Shown piece by piece: positions 44,104 to 53,088 of a DNA stretch of 64,000 bases (positions within the stretch are counted from its first letter, which is position 1; each line of letters begins with the position of its first letter). The position numbers were made by a program, and so were the translations under genes. Origin of the DNA: Deferribacteres bacterium (GTDB lineage: Bacteria > Zhuqueibacterota > Zhuqueibacteria > Zhuqueibacterales > Geothermadaptataceae); assembly GCA_020633655.1 (NCBI GenBank), contig JACKDF010000014.1, forward strand, positions 24,852-88,851. The letters run 5' to 3'. The notes under the pieces were generated by a model. The model was not told the origin of the DNA. It did no database searches and saw only the letters and a program-made list of their open reading frames with translations.

Positions 44104-45147
44104 ATGAAAATTCGCCAATATTTTATTCTTACCATTGTTGCGTCTCTTGCGTTCACGATGAACAGCAATAGTCAGACGACAATGTTCGGCGGCCGCGGTA
44201 TGCTGCGGGTGCAATCGGCAGAAGTCATGGAGCAAAATCGATTATATGTCAATTCCTACCTTTCTGCGTTCTATTTGCAGGAGACAGGTGCGACGAGTCT
44301 TACAAAAGACTATGGTATTTCAACGAATGTCACCCTTGGTTTGAGCCGGAATTTCGAGATTTTTGCACATTTAAAACCTTATCAGGATGATCAGCAGAAT
44401 ATCTGGGGTGCACCCGGGGATTCGCGGGTCGGCTTTAAATTTCATTCGCCATTTTCGAACTCTCTCATTCATACAGGGATTCAATTTTTCGTGAACATGC
44501 CCACAGGTCGGGATTTTTCCATTGCTTACGAACCTTTTTCTTCCGGAAAATTGGGAATTGCAGGTATGGGATTACTAACGATTGATTTTACTGAAATCGT
44601 TTCCGTATTGCCGCTAAAAACCCATATAAACTTTGGATATTTTGATCAGAATATCCATGATCAATTTTATTTGGACATGGAAGACCAATACCTCATTGCG
44701 GCTGGATTGAAATTCCCTCTGCGATCCGTAATTGTCTTTGCTGAATACAGCGCTGAAGTCTTTGCGAAAAATGAATTTGTAACCAACTATAATATGAATT
44801 CACAGCGCGTAACCCAGGGAATAAAATTTCTCGGCCCGTGGAATCTCATCTATGATTTTGCACTGGACATATCGCTCGCAACCAGCCCGGGTGAGCAAGC
44901 GAATGAATACCGCAAAAACTACGCAGATTGGAAATTTATTTTTGGACTAAACTACCCCTTTGCCATCCAAAAGAGAACACAAAAAGTGAAGTTGCCAAAG
45001 AAGATGAGTGAAAAGACGTCATCTTCGGAGAAAAATTTAAACCAACGAGAAAATTTTCAGGATTCATTGATTGAAATTGAAGCATCGGTTGCAGGTGAGA
45101 AACCTGAGAAAAAAGCAAAGAATGATGATGATCCACAGAACAATTAA
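44104..45147 (+). CDS. Exported beta-barrel-like protein, first gene of the Glt-like operon
   Basis: A 347-residue protein with a signal peptide (KIRQYFILTIVASLAFTMNSNSQ). The mature part has alternating hydrophobic strands (GISTNVTLGLSRNFEIFAHL, RVGFKF, GIQFFVNMPTG, HINFGYFDQ, LIYDFALDISLA) as in outer-membrane barrels. The last ~50 residues are a Lys/Glu/Ser-rich tail. The start at 44104 (ATG) is chosen over a TTG at 44086, which lies outside the signal. It is not recognised as a named family. It begins a run of eight genes in one direction; position suggests the outer-membrane part of the machine. Confidence 0.7.
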   Translation: MKIRQYFILTIVASLAFTMNSNSQTTMFGGRGMLRVQSAEVMEQNRLYVNSYLSAFYLQETGATSLTKDYGISTNVTLGLSRNFEIFAHLKPYQDDQQNIWGAPGDSRVGFKFHSPFSNSLIHTGIQFFVNMPTGRDFSIAYEPFSSGKLGIAGMGLLTIDFTEIVSVLPLKTHINFGYFDQNIHDQFYLDMEDQYLIAAGLKFPLRSVIVFAEYSAEVFAKNEFVTNYNMNSQRVTQGIKFLGPWNLIYDFALDISLATSPGEQANEYRKNYADWKFIFGLNYPFAIQKRTQKVKLPKKMSEKTSSSEKNLNQRENFQDSLIEIEASVAGEKPEKKAKNDDDPQNN

Positions 45148-45159
45148 ATTTGGTTTCGA

Positions 45160-46521
45160 ATGAAAAATTTGCCAGCAAAACAACTTAAGAAGGCAAGTAT
45201 CATCTTGCTTTTGTTTTTTTCTCAATTCACGGATTTACTGCAGGCATCTCCGATTGTTTTCCCTGTTGGGAAAGACAGGGATATGGAGAAGGCTTCAGTT
45301 CAGATGTTCCAGAATGCTATTGAGATGTATAAGGAAAAAGAGTTCTGGAAAGCGTCGCGTGAACTCATCGTTATTCTCGATTTTTACAGCGAATTCAGCA
45401 AGATTGATGGTGTTGTATTTTATATTGGTGAGTGTTTGTACAATATGAAAATGTACAAATCTGCCGAGCGCTTGTACCAATATCTCCTCGAAAATTACAA
45501 AGATAGTGATTATGTTGCCGGGGCCTATCTTGGCTTACAGAAAATTCAGTATAGCACAGGCAATTATGAGCAGTGTATTCAATTCTATAATCGATTGTCT
45601 GAAAAACACAATAAAAGCAATGCGATGGCCGGTGCGCATTATTATTGTGGTATGTCTTTTTATCATACACAAGATTTCGATGCTGCGATCAACGCATTTA
45701 GCATGATCGATAAAAAAAGTGAGTATTTTGATTACGGCCTTTACACGACTGCCCTGGCTTTTCTTAAGAAAAAAGATATGAAAAAAGCCGTACAGGTATT
45801 TCGTGCAGTGCTCAGCTTGCCGGTTGTTAATAAAGAACGTCAGGACATTATTCGAACGACACATTTAACGCTGGGATATCTTTATTATGAACTTGGGTAT
45901 TACCAGCAAGCAATTAAGCATTATGCAAAGATTCCAGTACATGACGAAACTTACCCGGAAGCACTTTTAGCCAGCGCATGGGCTTTTATCAAGCTCAATG
46001 ATTACCAGCAAGCGATCATTTCTTTAAATGAACTGGTGAAACGAACTGATGATCCCAAGTACAACGAAGAAGCCCACTTTTTACTGGGCCAAAGTTATTC
46101 TGAACTGGAATTCTTCGATTTTGCCATTCAGGAATACAATTATATCATCAAACGCTATCCTGATAAAGATAATATAGATAAACGAATTGCTCAGGTTACT
46201 GAGGAATTGGAAAAACAGGAAAAACTGGCTGAGGCCTTACGGGTAAAACTCATGATCCTCGAGAGTGATCTGATGCATACTATCCCTGTGGATGATCACA
46301 ATGAGATTCCTCTCTATTTGAAGAATGAGCAGGATCGTGTGGAAAAAACCCAGGACAATCTTGCACAGAAAATCCTTGATGAACGAATGGTCTTTGATGA
46401 GTTGCAGTACGATATGCTTAAGTTGCGCGAAGAAATTTACGTTAAGCAAAACCGCCGTCATTGGCGTGCTTACTCAGAATATGGAAAAGCGCGTGCATAT
46501 TTCCTAAAAACGATTCCATAG
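45160..46521 (+). CDS. Exported tetratricopeptide repeat protein
   Basis: A 453-residue protein with a signal peptide (KKASIILLLFFSQFTDLLQA). Residues ~45-340 form repeated 34-residue helical pairs with TPR hallmarks (for example FYIGECLYNMKMYKSAERLYQ, AGAYLGLQKIQYSTGNYEQ, LLGQSYSELEFFDFAIQEY). The C-terminal ~100 residues are coiled coil. It starts 12 bp after the beta-barrel gene. By context it would be a periplasmic or lipoprotein-like scaffold comparable to GltD/GltE of the myxobacterial Glt complex; this is inferred. Confidence 0.82.
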   Translation: MKNLPAKQLKKASIILLLFFSQFTDLLQASPIVFPVGKDRDMEKASVQMFQNAIEMYKEKEFWKASRELIVILDFYSEFSKIDGVVFYIGECLYNMKMYKSAERLYQYLLENYKDSDYVAGAYLGLQKIQYSTGNYEQCIQFYNRLSEKHNKSNAMAGAHYYCGMSFYHTQDFDAAINAFSMIDKKSEYFDYGLYTTALAFLKKKDMKKAVQVFRAVLSLPVVNKERQDIIRTTHLTLGYLYYELGYYQQAIKHYAKIPVHDETYPEALLASAWAFIKLNDYQQAIISLNELVKRTDDPKYNEEAHFLLGQSYSELEFFDFAIQEYNYIIKRYPDKDNIDKRIAQVTEELEKQEKLAEALRVKLMILESDLMHTIPVDDHNEIPLYLKNEQDRVEKTQDNLAQKILDERMVFDELQYDMLKLREEIYVKQNRRHWRAYSEYGKARAYFLKTIP

Positions 46522-46616
46522 TATGTATTTATATTAAAGTGGATAATTCCGGTAAAAACTACCATTTCGAGTTAACAAGAAAACTTGGATAAAGCTCTTT
46601 AGCAAAAGCGAATGAA

Positions 46617-49505
46617 ATGAAATCACTCTCCAGAATTATAATATTTATAGTATTGATCGTTGGCATTCTTCAGGCACAACAGCCGTTGTCTGCACCTGAT
46701 TCAGCACACGCCAGCTATATGGCAGAAACAGCTTCGATGCTCAGTGAACTGGATGAAGCAATTGCAGCCAATGAAATGTTGATCAATAACTACCCGAATA
46801 GCGATTTTACGCCTACTGTCATGTATCAGTTGATGGAGCTACACTATCGCAAAGCAGTCGCAATTTATAATCATGAAATGACAAAATACGAAGAAGCCCT
46901 GGATCAGTATGATAAAGGGCGCTTGTCCGTACAGCCTGCACTTCCACAAGTTTCTTATGAACCCACAATTCAACGTGGGATTGAATTACTCAACGCATTT
47001 CCGACTGCTGACTTTCTCGATAAAGTGCTTTATCGTATTGCCTTTTGTTATTTTGAAAGCGGCGAAAAAATGAAATCGGTCGAATATTTCAGCCGGCTTA
47101 TTGCGAACCATCCTGATAGCGAATACAAGGAAGAAGCGCGATTTCGTCTGGGGGAAATCCATTTCGAGAACCATCAATACGAAGAAGCCGCGGCGATTTA
47201 TTCCAATCTCTTGTTGAGTTACGACGGACCGTTTTTCAATATGGCGCTTTATAAGCTTGGATGGTCCTACTACAATACAAACCAGTATGATAAAGCGATC
47301 AGCGCTTTTATTTTTCTCATCGATGATCTGAGCCAGGCGGCACAGGCAAGTAAGGACAGTCTCAAAGGTGAATCGAGTGATTTGCGTGAAGAGGCCATCA
47401 CCTACGTAGCTGAATGTTTTGCAGAGCTGGGCGGGGCCAAAATTGCGGAGCGTTTTCTGGAGAACATGGGAGAGAAAGAATACAGCGGTGCAATTTTTAT
47501 TCGTCTCGGTGAACTTTATGAAGAGCGCAATTTTTACGAAGAAGCTTCTCAGACATACGAACTTATGCTGAAAATTTGGCCTTTTGCTCCACGTGCACCG
47601 GAAACGCAGGAGAAAATCGTCCAGGGTTATGTGCGCGCTGCAAATAAAGCACAAGCTGACAAAGCCCGGGATGTGATGGTGGCGACGTACAGTCCTGGCA
47701 GCGAATGGTCAAACAAGTTTCCAGTTGGTGAATTCCACGATAAAGCAATCGAGCTTGTAAGCAAAAATTTGTACATCCTTGCCACCGATGCACAGGCAAA
47801 TGCTCGTGAGAACAATTCAGAGCAGGACTACAAAGTTGCCCTTGCACGGTACATGATGTATCTGGAAAAATTCCCAGATACGGAAGATGCACCCAAGGTT
47901 CAATATTACCAGGCGGAATGTTTTTATGAGTTAGGTGATTTTGTCGGGGCTTCAGCAGCCTACGAAAAGGTGATGATCAACTATCCGCTATCCGAGTTTG
48001 CTGCAATGGCTGGTTACAACCGGGTTATTGCTGCAATTAACATAATGGACAAGGCGGGCAAGGTTCAGGAAGATTCATCATCTATCGTATTAACAGATTT
48101 TATCGGAACGAAGAAAAAAGCAACCGTCACTATTCCAAATCATTTTTATGCTGATCTTATTCATGCCTGCAACGATTTTGCTCGTGTTCTACCGAAAGAT
48201 GAAAAATTACCAGAAGTTATGATGAAATACGGCGAGGCATTATTTGAGTTGGGTTATTTTAAACTCGCAGCGGATGCCTATAAAATGGTTCTCAATCGCG
48301 GGGAGGATAATCCTTACAATCTGGCTGCCATCAGCATGATCGCACAAAGTTATTACAAAAACGGCGATTATATGATTTCGGAAGGCTGGTATCGTCGCAT
48401 AACCCGCGAATATCCTGATTCGGTCCAGTATGTGGACAACGCCAAGAATATGGTTGCCTCCGCAAAATTTAAAATAGCCGACAAATTGCGTGAAGAAGGA
48501 AATGTTGAACTGGCTTCACGGGCACTTGCTGTTATCGCCTCAACATCAGATAACGTTGAAGTTGCAGAGAAAGCGATTATCCAGTCGGCGACAGGATATG
48601 AAGAAAGTGGCAACTTGCGGAAAGCGATTATTTTATTGGAAAACTTACGCCACCGCTTTCCGGATTCCGAACAGGTGGATAAATCGCTATTAAAGGCAGC
48701 CCAGCTTTCTGAAAAACTTGGTGATAACCGTCGTGCGGCACAGGATTACCTTGAGCTCGTCGAAATTCGACCCAATTCAAAATTTGCTTCGACAGCCCTT
48801 TACAGCGCCGCCGTTTGTTACGAAAATCTGGGCGATAATGAAAAGGCTGCTGAATTATATGACTCCTACGCAGCCACTTACAAAGACGATCCTGGCAAAC
48901 GGGTTGAAGCCATGTGCAAATCCGGTGAGGCATCGTTTAAACGGGAAGATTTCAAGCGCGCCAAGGAAATCTTTGAGTCGGTTATTCGTATGTACAATAA
49001 AGCTGCAAACGAAGGCGAAATGCTCGATGAATATTACGTTGCACAAGCTCATTTCATGTTAGGTGAGATGTATTTCAACCATTATTTGAAAATTCGCCTG
49101 GTTGAGCCTTTGCAAAAAAATATTTCACGCAAGGATGCAGCATTACAGGCTGTAGTGAAAGCCTACAACGATGCCGCAACCTATCAGGTCGCGGACTGGA
49201 AAACGGCTGCATTGCATAAATTAGGGGAAGCTTTTGAGGAGTATGCACATTTTTGGTGGTCATCGGAGCGTCCGGAAGGATTAGATGCTACGCAAATGGC
49301 GTCCTATGAAGCTACCTTGAAGGGAAACAAAGTTGAACCTTATCAATTGAAAGCGGTTGAGTTCTATCGATCCAATATAAAACTTGGGGAAGAAAATAAC
49401 ATACAGAATGACTGGATAATGCGCAGCCGGACACGTCTTGTAACACTTGAGAATGTGCTCGGTATGGCACAGGCATCTGGTCAGACTGCGACTGACTTTG
49501 AATAA
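46617..49505 (+). CDS. Large exported tetratricopeptide repeat protein
   Basis: A 962-residue protein with a signal peptide (SLSRIIIFIVLIVGILQAQ). It consists almost wholly of TPR/YfgC-like helical repeats, with signature phrases such as KVLYRIAFCYFESGEKMKSVEYFSRLI, ARFRLGEIHFENHQYEEAA, VQYYQAECFYELGDFVGAS and TALYSAAVCYENLGDNEKAAELY. The repeats show the NYP/HP-DS-linker of BamD-like TPRs. It lies 95 bp after the previous TPR gene. As a large periplasmic scaffold it fits a trans-envelope machine. The substrate or partner is unknown. Confidence 0.85.
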   Translation: MKSLSRIIIFIVLIVGILQAQQPLSAPDSAHASYMAETASMLSELDEAIAANEMLINNYPNSDFTPTVMYQLMELHYRKAVAIYNHEMTKYEEALDQYDKGRLSVQPALPQVSYEPTIQRGIELLNAFPTADFLDKVLYRIAFCYFESGEKMKSVEYFSRLIANHPDSEYKEEARFRLGEIHFENHQYEEAAAIYSNLLLSYDGPFFNMALYKLGWSYYNTNQYDKAISAFIFLIDDLSQAAQASKDSLKGESSDLREEAITYVAECFAELGGAKIAERFLENMGEKEYSGAIFIRLGELYEERNFYEEASQTYELMLKIWPFAPRAPETQEKIVQGYVRAANKAQADKARDVMVATYSPGSEWSNKFPVGEFHDKAIELVSKNLYILATDAQANARENNSEQDYKVALARYMMYLEKFPDTEDAPKVQYYQAECFYELGDFVGASAAYEKVMINYPLSEFAAMAGYNRVIAAINIMDKAGKVQEDSSSIVLTDFIGTKKKATVTIPNHFYADLIHACNDFARVLPKDEKLPEVMMKYGEALFELGYFKLAADAYKMVLNRGEDNPYNLAAISMIAQSYYKNGDYMISEGWYRRITREYPDSVQYVDNAKNMVASAKFKIADKLREEGNVELASRALAVIASTSDNVEVAEKAIIQSATGYEESGNLRKAIILLENLRHRFPDSEQVDKSLLKAAQLSEKLGDNRRAAQDYLELVEIRPNSKFASTALYSAAVCYENLGDNEKAAELYDSYAATYKDDPGKRVEAMCKSGEASFKREDFKRAKEIFESVIRMYNKAANEGEMLDEYYVAQAHFMLGEMYFNHYLKIRLVEPLQKNISRKDAALQAVVKAYNDAATYQVADWKTAALHKLGEAFEEYAHFWWSSERPEGLDATQMASYEATLKGNKVEPYQLKAVEFYRSNIKLGEENNIQNDWIMRSRTRLVTLENVLGMAQASGQTATDFE

Positions 49506-49580
49506 TAACCAAGCGTTAAGAAGCCAAGGGATTGGCCCAAATGACCACAAAACAACAGATTGATGATTTGAGGTAATGAT

Positions 49581-49958
49581 TTGAAAACTGCAGCCACTAC
49601 AACATTGGTTCTGGTGCTCCTGGGCGCTGCAGTCGGTGCAGGGAATGCACAGGCGCAACAGAAAAACCAATCTTCCAAACCAAAACAGGCGACTGAAAAA
49701 TCCTCCAGCAATTACGATAATCTTCCGGAACCGGATATCAAAACAACCGGAAAGCGGGCGAAAATCTTGCTCGAACAGATAGATGTTGTCGGAAGACTAT
49801 CGAAGCCGCAAGCTGTTTTTATCCTTCCCGGAAGTGATCCGAAAGTAGATGGACTGAAGATCGATCGCTCATTTCTCGATGACATCTTTCGACCTGTGGA
49901 AAAGGACTTTTTCCCTCAAAAAGGAAAACGCAAATTTCGTGGCACAATTCCATGGTAA
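49581..49958 (+). CDS. Small exported protein of unknown function
   Basis: A 125-residue protein starting at TTG (49581) with GAGG about 9 bases upstream. A signal peptide ends at AQAQQ. A Lys/Ser/Gln-rich segment precedes a conserved-looking domain with KTTGKRAKILLEQIDVVGRLSKP, then AVFILPGSDPKVDGLKIDRSF and DIFRPVEKDFFP. I do not recognise the family. It sits between the TPR gene and the ExbB-like gene, in the same direction, so a small periplasmic subunit of the same complex is likely. Confidence 0.65.
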   Translation: MKTAATTTLVLVLLGAAVGAGNAQAQQKNQSSKPKQATEKSSSNYDNLPEPDIKTTGKRAKILLEQIDVVGRLSKPQAVFILPGSDPKVDGLKIDRSFLDDIFRPVEKDFFPQKGKRKFRGTIPW

Positions 49959-50068
49959 CATGGATGTATTGAGCAACAGTTTTCTTTTACAGCATTTATT
50001 TTTGTGATTCATTCAAATTTTAAAAAACAAAAACCTTAATTTTATTGAGAATTGAAGGAGGTTGTACC

Positions 50069-50695
50069 TTGTTTGACAACGCGATTCGTGCTTTCGATGG
50101 TGGTGGAATATTTATGTACGCCATTCTTGGTGTACTTATCATCAACATCGCAATTATTATTGAGCGATTTATTTTTATCAGTGTAAAAAACCGCATTGAC
50201 ACATCAGCATTTGTCAATAAAATGATTGAACTCCTGCAGCGCGGCAACGTGCATGATGCCATTCGAATTTGCAATTCCTCGGAAGCAGCATTGCCACAAA
50301 TTACACGAGCTGGCCTGGAAGAGTATGGCAAAAGCGCAAATGATATTCAAAACGCGCTTGAACTGGCCGCGATGGCTGAAATTCCCAAACTGGAAAAACG
50401 TACACAGTACCTGAGTATGTTTGCCAATATTGCGACACTTCTCGGTCTATTGGGAACAATCTTTGGCCTTATTTCTTCTTTTGACGCCGTAGCAAATGCC
50501 CCGGCTGCAGAAAAAGCGACACTGCTTTCTCAGGGTATCGCCGTTGCGATGAATACAACAGCATTCGGACTAATCGCTGCGATTCCAGCTTTGTTGGGTT
50601 ATTCCTACATTCAGGAAAAAACCAACGCTTTAATCGATAATATCAATGAAAACATCGCCAGAATTTATCGTCGCATGGTAAGTGCAAGGAACTAA
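50069..50695 (+). CDS. MotA/TolQ/ExbB proton channel family protein
   Basis: A 208-residue inner-membrane protein with three membrane segments: FMYAILGVLIINIAIIIERF near the N terminus and two near the C terminus. MFANIATLLGLLGTIFGLISSFDAV and LLSQGIAVAMNTTAFGLIAAIPALLGYSYI are the family's proton-channel hallmarks, equivalent to TolQ or AglR. The start is a TTG at 50069, because a strong AAGGAGGT ends 5 bases upstream; an in-frame TTG at 50045 lies before that site. The two TolR-like genes follow at once, 3 and 9 bp apart. Confidence 0.92.
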   Translation: MFDNAIRAFDGGGIFMYAILGVLIINIAIIIERFIFISVKNRIDTSAFVNKMIELLQRGNVHDAIRICNSSEAALPQITRAGLEEYGKSANDIQNALELAAMAEIPKLEKRTQYLSMFANIATLLGLLGTIFGLISSFDAVANAPAAEKATLLSQGIAVAMNTTAFGLIAAIPALLGYSYIQEKTNALIDNINENIARIYRRMVSARN

Positions 50696-50698
50696 TAC

Positions 50699-51154
50699 AT
50701 GAACTACAAGCGATCATCGACTGCGGGAAGACGAGGGGACGATGAAGTGAACATCACACCAGTGATGAATCTTTTCCTTGTCCTGATTCCTTTTCTCTTG
50801 CTCACAGCGGAGTTCGTGCGAATCGCAGTGCTCGAACTTAATTTGCCCTCTGCAGCCTCAGCTCCACAGCAGCAGACACAACAAAATAACAAACCGCTTG
50901 TTCTCATCATGTTGCGCATCGAAGATAATCAGATCCGCATCAAGGCGCCGAAAATCGACGGCCTTGTGAGAAAAGAAGGGGATGATTTTGAATTTGATAA
51001 GCTGGTGCAGGAGCTGAAAAAACTGAAGACCTCGTTTCCGAATACTCAGGAAGTAACAGTACAACCAACGGATAACATCCGATATGATACAATCGTTCAT
51101 GTGATGGATGCATGCCGGGATAATGGCTTCCCGAATGTCTCCATTTCCGGATAG
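50699..51154 (+). CDS. ExbD/TolR family protein 1
   Basis: A 151-residue protein with one N-terminal membrane segment. DDEVNITPVMNLFLVLIPFLLL is the family's entry; the usual Asp of the channel-facing helix (M-D-hxhxLL) is replaced by Asn at the MNLFL position. The periplasmic part ends TDNIRYDTIVHVMDACRDNGFPNVSISG, as in ExbD/TolR. It would form the proton-driven rotor or linker with the ExbB-like protein. Start 3 bp after the ExbB-like stop. A D-to-N change in the membrane helix, if real, suggests this copy may not carry protons. Confidence 0.9.
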   Translation: MNYKRSSTAGRRGDDEVNITPVMNLFLVLIPFLLLTAEFVRIAVLELNLPSAASAPQQQTQQNNKPLVLIMLRIEDNQIRIKAPKIDGLVRKEGDDFEFDKLVQELKKLKTSFPNTQEVTVQPTDNIRYDTIVHVMDACRDNGFPNVSISG

Positions 51155-51163
51155 GAATTATAT

Positions 51164-51670
51164 ATGCTTAACTTAAGTGGAAATAAATTTACATTAGGAG
51201 CACGTCATCGGGGAAGGTCGAAGGGTTCGCCCAGCTTGCGCTTGACCTCAATGATTGACATGTTTACGATATTGCTCGTCTTCCTGCTAAAAAACTTCTC
51301 AGCAGATCAGATAATGACGATTCGGGAAGATTTAATTCTGCCGAACTCAACGGCACAGAAACAGCCAGCACAGACACCGGTTATTGTCGTAACGGATGAT
51401 TTAATTCTTTTGGAAGATAAACCGGTTGCAAGGACAGACCTGGTAGCGAACAGCACTAGCAATGATATCCCGAATTTGAGAGCAGGGCTCCTGGAGAAAA
51501 AACAAATTGCGGATGCATTGGGGCGTCAGAATGCTGCGTTTAGTTTTAAAGGTCAGGTCACAATTCAAGGGGATAAGGAAATCCCGTTTCGCATCTTGAA
51601 GAAGATAATGGTAACGTGCGGTGTAGTAGGGTATAGTGATATCCTGTTAGCCGTCTATAAGGTGGAATAA
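51164..51670 (+). CDS. ExbD/TolR family protein 2
   Basis: A 168-residue protein. SLRLTSMIDMFTILLVFLLKNFS contains the membrane helix with the conserved Asp (MIDMF), unlike the first copy. The periplasmic part ends RILKKIMVTCGVVGYSDILLAVYKVE. It starts 9 bp after the first ExbD gene and precedes the FHA-TonB gene by 8 bp. An ExbB with two ExbD proteins is the arrangement of AglR-AglQ-AglS in myxobacteria. Confidence 0.9.
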   Translation: MLNLSGNKFTLGARHRGRSKGSPSLRLTSMIDMFTILLVFLLKNFSADQIMTIREDLILPNSTAQKQPAQTPVIVVTDDLILLEDKPVARTDLVANSTSNDIPNLRAGLLEKKQIADALGRQNAAFSFKGQVTIQGDKEIPFRILKKIMVTCGVVGYSDILLAVYKVE

Positions 51671-51678
51671 ATTTTCTT

Positions 51679-53028
51679 ATGTCAAAGCAAAATAGAGTCT
51701 TACATCTTCGAATAGAACAACAGGGCGATATCCGTCACCACTACGTCCGCGGCAAAAGCACGTTTACAATCGGCCGCGACGATCGTAACAACCTCCGATT
51801 ACAAGGTAACGGATTTCCCGGCAAACATGCTTTATTTATAGCTCAGGACGGCCAGTTTCTCATGCAAATTCCCCCGGGAACACAGGGGGAGATCAGCACA
51901 AAGAATTCCAGTTTGCGACTGTCAGACTTAATCGACCATGAACTTCTACCAACACGCAATGGAGTGTACCTGTTGCCTGTCAAACCGGGGAAGATGGGTT
52001 ATGTTTTCTTTGGGACAACGCGCATCGATTTTGTCATTGAGCAAAATGCTCCGCAAGTGCAACAGGAACCAATAGAATTTTATGGATTTAACAAGCGGCG
52101 CCTCTTTTGGATCCGGCTCAAAGAAGATGCTTTATTCAAAGGTCTGGTTACGGGTATGATCCTGTTCAATAGTTCCGTTTTATATACCTTAAAAGACTAT
52201 GTGCCACCGCCCAAACCGAAACAAAGCGCCGAAGACGTTGTGCGTCGGATTTCGCGCTTTATCATTGAGCCTCCTAAAGTCGAAAATACACCAATTGTAA
52301 ATGATATAAAACCAATTGATCAGGAAGATGAAAAAGAACCTGAGGATAACAAGCCGGAACGCGCGAAAAAGCCTGAAAGAACGAAGCAGCAAAACACACC
52401 CCCAACGCAAAAAAGGGCTGCACCAGCTGGTGGTTTGATGGCACTTATCGGGAGTTCAAGCACAAACAAAACCGGCTCGGTAGCCGAGAAGTTGCTTAGC
52501 AACAATCTTGCAGCGCAATTGAGTACGGTGAGTGGTTCCCAGGGCTTGACGATTGGTGCAAAAAGAAATGATGACCTTCTTAACAACGATGATATTTTTG
52601 GTGCGCTGGCCTCCGGTGGAATCGAAGACTTGCTTGGTGATCCCAATGGAGTGGAGACAAGCGTAACCCTGACAAAACGTCCCCTGGTCAAGTTGGACCG
52701 TGTTGAGAGCGTGAAAGGATCGGCAGAAGCACGCGGCGCGCGCAGCGAAGGATCGCTTCTCGATGTTATTCAGGCGAACATGGGAAGACTGCGTTTTATT
52801 TACAACCGGTACCTAAAACGTGATCCAAATTTTAGTGGTCTGATGCGTGTGGAAGTTGTAATTGGGCCCGACGGTGGTGTAAAAACAGCTTCTGTTCTAT
52901 CTTCAAATTTTGGTAATTCTGCTTTTGAGCAGGAAATCATCAATGCCATAAAGCGCTTTAAATACAATTCGATATCCCAGGGTGAAGTGACAATCGTTTA
53001 TCCTATCGGTTTTACAAGACAGAGCTAA
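51679..53028 (+). CDS. FHA-like and AgmX/PglI C-terminal (TonB-like) domain protein, GltG/GltJ-like
   Basis: A 449-residue protein. Residues ~10-70 resemble an FHA domain (FTIGRDDRNNLRLQGNGFPGKHA). A membrane helix lies near 155-175. A Pro/Lys/Glu-rich spacer at ~180-255 spans the periplasm. The end (about 345-449) is the AgmX/PglI or TonB-type domain: LLDVIQANMGRLRFIYNRYLKRDPNFSGLMRVEVVIGPDGGV and FEQEIINAIKRFKY, ending IVYPIGFTRQS. FHA-TM-spacer-TonB is the layout of GltG (PglI) in Myxococcus. It would couple the ExbB/ExbD motor to the periplasm. It is the last gene of the run and is followed by a terminator. Confidence 0.88.
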   Translation: MSKQNRVLHLRIEQQGDIRHHYVRGKSTFTIGRDDRNNLRLQGNGFPGKHALFIAQDGQFLMQIPPGTQGEISTKNSSLRLSDLIDHELLPTRNGVYLLPVKPGKMGYVFFGTTRIDFVIEQNAPQVQQEPIEFYGFNKRRLFWIRLKEDALFKGLVTGMILFNSSVLYTLKDYVPPPKPKQSAEDVVRRISRFIIEPPKVENTPIVNDIKPIDQEDEKEPEDNKPERAKKPERTKQQNTPPTQKRAAPAGGLMALIGSSSTNKTGSVAEKLLSNNLAAQLSTVSGSQGLTIGAKRNDDLLNNDDIFGALASGGIEDLLGDPNGVETSVTLTKRPLVKLDRVESVKGSAEARGARSEGSLLDVIQANMGRLRFIYNRYLKRDPNFSGLMRVEVVIGPDGGVKTASVLSSNFGNSAFEQEIINAIKRFKYNSISQGEVTIVYPIGFTRQS

Positions 53029-53038
53029 ACATTTTGAA

Positions 53039-53074
53039 TTTTGGTTCCATCTCCTCAGTGGGGTGGAACCAAAA
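53039..53074. terminator. Bidirectional terminator between convergent genes
   Basis: TTTTGGTTCCA (53039-53049) and TGGAACCAAAA (53064-53074) form an 11-bp perfect stem. It separates the FHA-TonB gene (stop 53028) from the convergent DUF2914 gene (stop 53089). Confidence 0.75.
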
Positions 53075-53088
53075 TATTCTTCTCTTTT

